From positions 1 to 28,460 of IMG/VR virus record IMGVR_UViG_3300021440_000096: DNA of 28,460 bases. One strand, written 5' to 3'. This document shows, piece after piece, positions 23,249 through 28,460 of this stretch. The notes under the pieces were generated by a model. The model searched no databases. It saw only the letters and a program-made list of their open reading frames with translations, and was not told the DNA's origin. The position numbers and the translations under genes were made by a program. The first letter of the stretch is position 1. Every line of letters begins with the position of its first letter. The stretch is from a virus.

Positions 23249-23989
23249 TTAAAGGATTTCGGAATCTTGAGCTTCGGGCAGGCGCTCGGTTTTGATGTCG
23301 TCCTTTGTGACTTCTTTGAAGATTTTGACGATTTCCGAGATTCGTCCTTCTGCAATTGCGCAAGCCTGTAAGATAGTTTGTTGGATTTGGAAGTCAGCGT
23401 TCACGCGCCACACAAACAAAGGCATACCGCCACAGATTGAAATGAAGTCGCACCAATTGCGTTCAGCGACTAACATTTGCATTTGCGTTTGAATGACAAA
23501 CTTTGCTGGCATTTTACCTGAAAGAACAGTTTCGACTTGGTATTTTTGAAGCCTTGATTTAACTTCAATCATGCCGTGTTCTCCGACAAGACCATCAGGA
23601 CTTGCGCCAATGATGAGTTCGCCAAACTTTCTTGTGATGAAGCCAACCTGTTCAACCTTGGCAATGTTTTCAGAATACAAGCGGCGTGCAACGGCTTCCT
23701 CGGCATGTCCTCTTAACATGTCGGACGAAACGTAACGAGGCTCGCCGTAATTGGTGATGCGCTGTGCTGCGAGTTCGTGGAGGTAGGTTTCAACGGTTTG
23801 GTTTTGAGCCAGCTTGAAAGTCGGCGTTATAAGATCGCCAGCTTCGCTCGCGGTGATAAGACCAAGGCGCAAGGACAGCCACTCAGGCGAACCTTGTTCA
23901 ACGGTGTGAAATGCGCGGCCCTTGTCGTCGCGTTGACAGTTGAGGACTTCTTGCCCCCAAACGGTTGGTGTGAGTTCCGTGATGGTCAT
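23249..23989 (-). CDS. YqaJ-like viral exonuclease (lambda Exo family)
   Basis: A 246-aa PD-(D/E)xK exonuclease. The family opening QGSPEWLSLRLGLITASEA is at residues 32-50. RGHAEEAVARRLY is at 93-105. The catalytic core is GASPDG (Asp132) followed by IEVKS (Glu142, Lys144), and the QTQMQML helix is at 167-173. The enzyme resects double-stranded DNA from 5' ends to give 3' single strands for annealing, so it is the core of a phage recombination/replication module. It overlaps the upstream gene by four bases. No RecT-type annealase is recognisable; the next gene may replace it. Confidence 0.92.
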   Translation of the reverse strand: MTITELTPTVWGQEVLNCQRDDKGRAFHTVEQGSPEWLSLRLGLITASEAGDLITPTFKLAQNQTVETYLHELAAQRITNYGEPRYVSSDMLRGHAEEAVARRLYSENIAKVEQVGFITRKFGELIIGASPDGLVGEHGMIEVKSRLQKYQVETVLSGKMPAKFVIQTQMQMLVAERNWCDFISICGGMPLFVWRVNADFQIQQTILQACAIAEGRISEIVKIFKEVTKDDIKTERLPEAQDSEIL

Positions 23990-24309
23990 AGTTGTTTTGC
24001 TTTGAGTGCTTCGAGTTCGGCCTGCTTCTCCGCGATCTCCTTCGCCAAGCGGTCAGCTGGATTTTCAGGTGCTCGGCTTTCGTGGATGGCCTTTTCGAGT
24101 CCGGCAAGGTCGTCGGCTTTGACGCGAACTTCATCGCGTAAATCATAATTAGGTCCAGCTTCTAGCATAAGCTCATAATGCATCTTGGTGCCTGAGTTGG
24201 CCCAATAAGTCTGATGACAGAACAGCATAAAGCTGCGGTTCCAGCCGCGCAAGACGGCGATTTTGCGGAGAGTTACGACTGCCTCAAGGAATGGTGTTTG
24301 GTCGTTCAT
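23986..24309 (-). CDS. Unknown protein coupled to the exonuclease
   Basis: A 107-aa protein, helical, with a Trp/Cys/His-containing middle (MLFCHQTYWANSGTKMHYE) and a coiled-coil-like C-terminal end (AKEIAEKQAELEALKAKQ). I do not recognise it. It overlaps the exonuclease gene by four bases and is likely co-translated with it, which suggests a role in the same DNA-processing step. Confidence 0.55.
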   Translation of the reverse strand: MNDQTPFLEAVVTLRKIAVLRGWNRSFMLFCHQTYWANSGTKMHYELMLEAGPNYDLRDEVRVKADDLAGLEKAIHESRAPENPADRLAKEIAEKQAELEALKAKQL

Positions 24310-24310
24310 G

Positions 24311-24517
24311 TTAAAAGAGATTTTTCTTTTTCTTAATGCTTACCTTTTGCGCTTTTAGATAATGGCGACATTCGGAGATGGCCATTTTAGTATCAGCTTG
24401 GCATTTTTTAAGATTCTCCATAGCGTGTCTAACCATGCCCATGTTAAGGTCTTCAATGGCTTCTTTAGCATTTTTTTGTATACCTCTAGCACAAGTTTCA
24501 ATAAGTGAAGTTGACAT
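24311..24517 (-). CDS. Small helical protein
   Basis: A 68-aa basic helical protein with three Cys residues (positions 9, 39 and 50) and a Lys-rich end (KVSIKKKKNLF). No family is recognised. It is encoded one base before the next leftward start. The AT-rich composition contrasts with its neighbours. Confidence 0.5.
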   Translation of the reverse strand: MSTSLIETCARGIQKNAKEAIEDLNMGMVRHAMENLKKCQADTKMAISECRHYLKAQKVSIKKKKNLF

Positions 24518-24528
24518 AATAGTTAGGG

Positions 24529-24732
24529 TTAACGGTTCTTTTCAAGAATCTCAAGGGCGTCCTTTGGTGTCACCTTGCCGCTTAGGATTCCGGCAAGCAT
24601 AGATGAGACAGCCTCAAGTCTGAATGCTTTTGATGCGTAGTCTTCCTCGGGCAAATAAGTTGCCGCTTGTTTGTTAAGAAAGGCCTCGATGAGCTTGTGG
24701 GCTTCTTCTCTGGTTGGTGTTTGGTTGTCCAT
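24529..24732 (-). CDS. Small protein, first gene of the leftward operon
   Basis: A 67-aa acidic helical protein (MDNQTPTREEAHKLIEAFL, ending PKDALEILEKNR). No family is recognised. The start at 24732 is preferred because the upstream open frame runs into the intergenic control region. It is the promoter-proximal gene of the leftward early operon; bases 24733-24860 upstream carry the divergent control region. Confidence 0.55.
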   Translation of the reverse strand: MDNQTPTREEAHKLIEAFLNKQAATYLPEEDYASKAFRLEAVSSMLAGILSGKVTPKDALEILEKNR

Positions 24733-24860
24733 GACGAGGCACACCCTGACCACCTTCCGCGCAAATGCAACACAAAACTTGCTGAAAGTTGCGCGCCTTT
24801 GCCCGTTTGTGATTCTAAATCGTTGCACTCCTGCGACATAGGCGTTGAAATAAATCCATC
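24733..24860. promoter_or_regulatory. Divergent control region between leftward and rightward early operons
   Basis: This is a 128-base gap between divergent start codons. It contains inverted arms CGCGCAA (24758-24764) and TTGCGCG (24789-24795), a strict leader-element copy (24822-24837, rightward) and a degenerate leftward version, GTTGCA-TT-TGCGCG, at 24771-24758. No convincing -35/-10 pair can be named, although a weak TTGCGC/TCTAAA pair lies at 24789-24818. A control region for a small Cro-like protein is the natural reading. Confidence 0.6.
24822..24837 (+). promoter_or_regulatory. Repeated leader element copy 2
   Basis: GTTGCA-CTCC-TGCGAC on the plus strand, 23 bases before the ATG of the Cro-like gene. 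The arms are identical to the other two copies; only the four-base centre differs. It can pair as a six-base stem with one G-T pair. Confidence 0.75.
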
Positions 24861-25040
24861 ATGACCATCACGGAAAATCTCACTTCACTCGCGGCAAAGC
24901 ATGGCGTTGACATTCGTCGTGCCGTGCAAGTCGCTGGCATTCATAGGGCTACATGGGCGCGATGGAAATCCGGCCGTGGCGCGCGGTTCAACACGGTTGA
25001 ACTTGTCCGCAACGCGATTCAGAGCCTGGCAACGCGATGA
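24861..25040 (+). CDS. Cro-like small HTH regulator
   Basis: A 59-aa protein with one helix-turn-helix of the Cro/C1 type (LAAKHGVDIRRAVQVAGIHR followed by TWARWKSG, residues about 10-39). It is the first gene of the rightward early operon and faces a divergent leftward operon, the usual place of a phage Cro or repressor-like protein. It could bind the repeated GTTGCA-N4-TGCGAC element 23 bases upstream; this is inference. Its stop overlaps the next start (ATGA), and its ATG has no ribosome-binding motif. Confidence 0.7.
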   Translation: MTITENLTSLAAKHGVDIRRAVQVAGIHRATWARWKSGRGARFNTVELVRNAIQSLATR

Positions 25041-25252
25041 GCACGAAACGGAAAAACGACAAGGTCATTGACGACTGCCTGCGCTGGTTGCGCGGGGAAA
25101 TCGCTGGCGACCCGGTGCATTACCTGTTCGCGATTGCGTGCCTTGCGCGGCAGGAGCGGGAGTTGCGTGCGGCGGCCAAGGCGGTGCTTGCGGCCAAGGA
25201 CGAGCCGGAGCGGGTCGCTGCGATGGCAGAGCTTCGGAGGGCGCTGCGATGA
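25037..25252 (+). CDS. Small helical protein between the regulator and helicase
   Basis: A 71-aa Ala/Arg/Glu-rich helical protein (DDCLRWLRGEIAGDPVHYLF, then ARQERELRAAAKAVLAAK). No family is recognised. It overlaps the HTH gene and the helicase gene by four bases each, so it is a link in a coupled series. It may be a helicase accessory factor; that is positional inference. Confidence 0.55.
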   Translation: MSTKRKNDKVIDDCLRWLRGEIAGDPVHYLFAIACLARQERELRAAAKAVLAAKDEPERVAAMAELRRALR

Positions 25253-27777
25253 AGCTCCGGCCCTACCAGGAGGACGTAATCTACCGCATCAAGTCGCGGA
25301 TTCATGCTGGCATTCGTCGCCTGCTCATCGTCGTCCCTACCGGAGGCGGAAAGTGCCTCGCCAAGGGCACACCCATCTTGATGCATAGTGGGCAAATCAA
25401 GCCCGTGGAGGCCATCAAGGTGGGTGATCTGCTGATGGGACCAGACAGCAAGCCTCGCAAGGTTCTGTCACTGGCCAGAGGCCGCGAGGAGATGTTCCGC
25501 GTGACGCCGATCAAGGGAGATGCCTACACGGTCAACCGCAGCCATGTGTTGTCACTTCGAATGACTAGCGGCGGTGACAGGTCATGGTGTGCTGGAAAAT
25601 CTTTTGCTCCACGGGATATAGCAAATGTGACTGTTGATGAATACCTTGCGTCATCAAACACCTTTAAGCACTGCGCAAAAGGCTGGCGCGTTGGCGTTGA
25701 TTTCCCGTCTTCAAAAACGCCGGAAGCCCTGCCTCCTTACATTCTCGGAACTTGGCTTGGCGACGGGAACTCAAGAGGCCCGTCGCTCACCAACATTGAT
25801 GACGAAATCATTTCGGAATGGAACTGGTTGGCCATGAAGCTTGGCTGTCAGTTCCGGCGCGAAATCCAAAAGGGAAAGTGTCAGCAATTCCATATTTCGA
25901 ACGTAAACGACACGGCCGGACGCGGCAGGAGAATCAATCCCGTGAAGGCGGCACTCCACAACCTCAACCTTCTCAACAACAAACACATACCGGACTGCTA
26001 CAAGATCAACTCAGAGTCCGTGAGGCTTGAGGTTTTGGCTGGGCTAATAGATACGGACGGGGCGCTTGGAAATGGCATTTTTGATTACATTTCAAAGGTC
26101 GAGCGTCTGGCCGACGATGTTTGTTTCCTTGCCCGATCGCTCGGTTTCGCAGCCTACAAAACACCGTGCAAGAAAACATGCGGGAACAACGGGAAGGTCG
26201 GAGACTACTTCCGCGTCTGCATTTCGGGCGACATCTCCCGCGTTCCGTGCCGGTTGCAAAGAAAAAGGCCCGCAAAGAGGCTCCAAAAGAAAAACGTCCT
26301 TAACGTTGGTATCAAGGTAGAGTCTGTTGGCGAAGATGATTACTTCGGCTTCGAAATAGATGGCGACCGGCTGTTTTTACTTGGCGACTTCACCGTGACA
26401 CATAATACCGTTATGTTTTCAAACATAACATCCGGTGCCGCACGCAAGTCCAAGTCAGTCAACCTCTTGGTCCACCGCGATACGCTGCTGACTCAGACGA
26501 GCGCCACCCTCACCCGCATGGGCATCGAGCACGGGCTTATCGCCAGCGGCTACACCCCGAGTTGCGTCCCCGTGCAGGTGTCCTCCATCTGGACGCTGGT
26601 CCGTAGGCTGACGAAGGTCGGAGCGCCGGACATCATCATCATGGACGAGGCCCACCACGCTGCCGCCGGGGCATGGTTGAAGGTCATCGAGGCTTGGCCG
26701 AATGCGGTCATCCTAGGCTTCACCGCGACACCGGAGAGGTTGGACGGCAAAGGGTTGGGCGACATCTTCCAAGAAATCATTGAAGGCCCGCAAGTAGAGT
26801 GGCTAATGCAAGAGGGTTACCTGACCCGCGCCCGCTACATCGGCGTTCCGCCAGATCAGCAACTCGACCTTTCTGGCCTAAGCACCACGGCATCAGGCGA
26901 CTACAACGCCGACAAGGTCGCGGAAATCGCTGACAAGCCCCACATCACCGGGTGCGCCATCAAGCACTACCTCCACTACTGCCCGGGGCAACCGGCGGTG
27001 ACGTTCGTCGCCAACCTCGCCCAGGGCCGGCACGTCAAAGACCAGTTCAACGCCGCCGGAATAGCATCGGAAATCCTTGACGGTGATGTGGAAACGAACG
27101 ACCGCAAGCGCATGGTGGCCGACCTCGCAGCGGGGCGCATCAAGAACATCATCAGTTGCGAGATCATCAACGAGGGCTTCGACCTGCCGGTTTGCGCCGT
27201 CGCCATCCTACTCCGGCCAACCGAGTCGCTTGCCCTTCACCTTCAACAGATTGGGCGCATCCTCCGCGTGGTCTATGCCACGGGCTTTAACCTCGAAACC
27301 CGTGAAGGCCGCCTTGCCTCCATCGCTGCTGGTCCGAAGCCGTTTGCGTTTGTCCTAGACCACGTCGGTAACATGAAGCATGGACGCGCCGAACTCCGCC
27401 GGGAATGGTCGTTAGAGGGGGCAAACGCCCGCCGGAAAAGGGAGCGCCTAGAGGAAGCCGCGTTGGCCAACCGGCAATGCCCTTCCTGCTTCTCCATCAC
27501 GGCTCCGGCTCCCAAATGTCCATGCTGTGGCTGGGTTTTCGAGGTGAAGGCCCGCGAGATCAAGCAGGTTGACGGCTCGCTGTCGGAACTAAGCAACGAC
27601 GAACTCGACCGCATTTACCTTGAGGAGCAGGCGAAGAAGAAGGCCCGCGCCCAGGTCGACCGCGCCCAGACACGCGAGCAGCTTGAAGCCATTGCCGCTC
27701 AACGTGGTTACAAGGCGTCCTGGGTTGACCACATGCTGGCCGCCAAGGCCAAGAAACTCTCACAGAAATCCGCATGA
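25249..27777 (+). CDS. SF2 DEAH-type helicase precursor interrupted by an intein
   Basis: The 842-aa precursor becomes a 491-aa helicase after removal of a 351-residue intein. Extein motifs are an opening RPYQEDVIYRI, Walker A PTGGGK/T split by the intein, DEAH in IIMDEAHHA, GFTATPERLDG, NEGFDLPVCAV and the arginine-finger-like QQIGRILR. A four-Cys zinc motif (CPSC...CPCC) lies near the C-terminus. It would unwind DNA or remodel complexes in phage replication or recombination. I use the ATG at 25249 because it overlaps the previous stop; an in-frame GTG at 25138 lies within the previous gene. The last bases overlap the nuclease gene (ATGA). Confidence 0.92.
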   Translation: MKLRPYQEDVIYRIKSRIHAGIRRLLIVVPTGGGKCLAKGTPILMHSGQIKPVEAIKVGDLLMGPDSKPRKVLSLARGREEMFRVTPIKGDAYTVNRSHVLSLRMTSGGDRSWCAGKSFAPRDIANVTVDEYLASSNTFKHCAKGWRVGVDFPSSKTPEALPPYILGTWLGDGNSRGPSLTNIDDEIISEWNWLAMKLGCQFRREIQKGKCQQFHISNVNDTAGRGRRINPVKAALHNLNLLNNKHIPDCYKINSESVRLEVLAGLIDTDGALGNGIFDYISKVERLADDVCFLARSLGFAAYKTPCKKTCGNNGKVGDYFRVCISGDISRVPCRLQRKRPAKRLQKKNVLNVGIKVESVGEDDYFGFEIDGDRLFLLGDFTVTHNTVMFSNITSGAARKSKSVNLLVHRDTLLTQTSATLTRMGIEHGLIASGYTPSCVPVQVSSIWTLVRRLTKVGAPDIIIMDEAHHAAAGAWLKVIEAWPNAVILGFTATPERLDGKGLGDIFQEIIEGPQVEWLMQEGYLTRARYIGVPPDQQLDLSGLSTTASGDYNADKVAEIADKPHITGCAIKHYLHYCPGQPAVTFVANLAQGRHVKDQFNAAGIASEILDGDVETNDRKRMVADLAAGRIKNIISCEIINEGFDLPVCAVAILLRPTESLALHLQQIGRILRVVYATGFNLETREGRLASIAAGPKPFAFVLDHVGNMKHGRAELRREWSLEGANARRKRERLEEAALANRQCPSCFSITAPAPKCPCCGWVFEVKAREIKQVDGSLSELSNDELDRIYLEEQAKKKARAQVDRAQTREQLEAIAAQRGYKASWVDHMLAAKAKKLSQKSA
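25354..26406 (+). mobile_element. Intein with LAGLIDADG homing endonuclease
   Basis: The 351-residue element begins with the nucleophile Cys1 (CLAKGTPILM) after Lys of the Walker A motif. It ends in His350-Asn351 (GDFTVTHN), and the first C-extein residue is Thr. The block B motif TVNRSH is at 59-64. The endonuclease motifs are LGTWLGDGN (131-139, Asp137) and LAGLIDTDG (228-236). The block F-like region DYFGFEIDGDRLFLL is at 329-343. Both splicing and homing residues look intact. The N-extein side ends GGGK and the C-extein side begins TVMF. The intein seems AT-richer than the flanking helicase codons, consistent with transfer. Confidence 0.95.
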
Positions 27778-28127
27778 AATCCGAATCCCGCAACTCATCC
27801 GAAATCGTCCGCGCCATCGGCAAGGATCAGCGTATCAAGATGTTCCGCAACAACATGGGCGTCGCCAAGCAGGCAAACGGGTCGGTGGTCCGCTACGGCG
27901 TCGGCCCGAACGGCGCGTCCGACTACATCGGTTGGACGACGGTTGAGATCACGCCGGACATGGTCGGGAAAAAGGTCGCCGTGTTCACCGCGATTGAGAT
28001 GAAGAGCGACACTGGCCGCGTCCGTCCCGAGCAGGAGCATTGGATAGGCGTGGTAAACGCCTCAGGTGGTCGAGCTGGAATCGCTCGCACGCCATCTGAC
28101 GCGATGAGGATTGCTGGGCTGCTATAA
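27774..28127 (+). CDS. VRR-NUC domain nuclease
   Basis: A 117-aa single-domain nuclease of the VRR-NUC family. An N-terminal helix with FRNNMGVAKQ leads to VRYGVGPNGASDYIGWT, with the catalytic Asp in SDYIGW. A later EMKSDTGRVRPEQEHW carries the E-x-K pair. These form the PD-(D/E)xK-like active site. Phage members of this family are linked to Holliday-junction or flap cleavage. It overlaps the helicase gene by four bases, so the two are co-translated, probably acting in replication-linked recombination. Confidence 0.9.
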   Translation: MKSESRNSSEIVRAIGKDQRIKMFRNNMGVAKQANGSVVRYGVGPNGASDYIGWTTVEITPDMVGKKVAVFTAIEMKSDTGRVRPEQEHWIGVVNASGGRAGIARTPSDAMRIAGLL

Positions 28128-28162
28128 GCAAAACTGTTACCTCCACGGGTCAAGCTGTCCGG

Positions 28163-28180
28163 TGTTGCATTAGTGCGACA
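28163..28180 (+). promoter_or_regulatory. Repeated leader element copy 3
   Basis: GTTGCA-TTAG-TGCGAC at 28164-28179, 22 bases before the ATG of the last gene. An extra T-A pair and, beyond a two-base bulge, CCGG/CCGG arms extend the stem. It falls in the 74-base gap after the nuclease gene. Confidence 0.75.
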
Positions 28181-28201
28181 TGCCGGGTTGGCTGACGGGG
28201 C

Positions 28202-28460
28202 ATGAGCAACGAAACACAACAACCAACCCAAATCTACCTCGTCGTAGGTGAGACCGGCAAACACGGCGATCGCCTAGAATGGAATGTCGCTGCCTATCTT
28301 AACGCCGAGGAAGCACAAAAGCATATGGAAGCCGCCAAGCTTGAAGCCAATAAGGTAAACGGGAAAAGCTACAAGGAGCGTTCTGAGTTCAAGAATCCTT
28401 ATGATCCTGATTTTCGCTGCGATTACACCGGAACCGGCTATTTTATTTCGCAGATAGAAC
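28202..28460 (+). CDS. Unknown protein, truncated by window end
   Basis: At least 86 codons starting at ATG 28202 (SNETQQPTQIYLVVGETGKH) and still open at the window edge. The fragment has an alpha/beta feel with a segment LNAEEAQKHMEAAKLEANKV and a Tyr-rich stretch near its end. No family is recognised. It is preceded by the leader element copy 3, so expression may be controlled together with the other two element-bearing genes. Confidence 0.65.
   Translation, partial: MSNETQQPTQIYLVVGETGKHGDRLEWNVAAYLNAEEAQKHMEAAKLEANKVNGKSYKERSEFKNPYDPDFRCDYTGTGYFISQIE

Noticed and set aside
25138-25248. GTG-initiated extension of the helicase
   Set aside because: It lies inside the 71-aa gene in another frame and encodes low-complexity Gly/Ala/Cys. 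The ATG at 25249 fits the ATGA overlap and the family N-terminus.
22427-28180. GTTGCA-N4-TGCGAC copies as a CRISPR or transposon end
   Set aside because: Spacing is kilobases apart, orientation follows genes, and no transposase or spacer structure is present.

Overview
This window is a contiguous piece of a tailed-phage genome or prophage with siphovirus-type tail genes. No host chromosomal gene, rRNA, CRISPR array, integrase or insertion sequence was recognised. The host is not stated by any gene. Nearly every start codon lacks a Shine-Dalgarno motif, which points to a host lineage that initiates translation without one. A Verrucomicrobiota- or Bacteroidota-like host is only a weak inference.

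Bases 79-17950 form one rightward late block. Packaging and head come first: an HTH protein, a Nu1-like small terminase, a GpA-like large terminase, a gpW-position protein, a lambda-type portal, an S49 head protease, a coiled-coil scaffold-like protein and a P22-type coat protein. A strong terminator follows at 7079-7115. Then come neck/tail completion proteins, a tail assembly chaperone with an apparent -1 frame extension, a short tape measure protein, two unknown tail-region proteins, a probable tail tube protein placed after the tape measure, a repeat-rich protein, a 796-aa tail fibre/tip protein and a run of small unknown genes. The block ends with a lysis-like set: a protein with a phospholipase A2-like HD motif, a two-helix holin candidate, a 55-aa protein and a small lipoprotein. 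A ~100-nt sequence able to fold with a tRNA-like acceptor and T-arm lies between the lipoprotein and a terminator at 18128-18158.

Bases 18132-24732 are transcribed leftward. Reading from the promoter end, they encode small unknown proteins, a YqaJ/lambda-type exonuclease, a conserved phage protein that may be its recombination partner, an excisionase-like HTH protein, a coiled-coil protein and an SbcC/RecF-like ATPase. Small membrane proteins and unknown accessory genes follow.

Bases 24861-28460 are rightward again: a 59-aa Cro-like HTH protein, a 71-aa protein, an SF2 helicase interrupted in its Walker A motif by a 351-aa homing-endonuclease intein, a VRR-NUC nuclease and a partial gene.

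The most interesting non-coding signal is the element GTTGCA-N4-TGCGAC. It occurs three times with identical arms, each time in the same orientation 22-34 nt before a start codon: of the 149-aa coiled-coil gene (leftward), of the Cro-like gene and of the last gene. It could be an operator for the Cro-like protein or an RNA hairpin in the 5' leader. No known defence or other exotic system was recognised; the intein, the repeated leader element, the tRNA-like RNA and the frame-shifted chaperone are the main points of interest.
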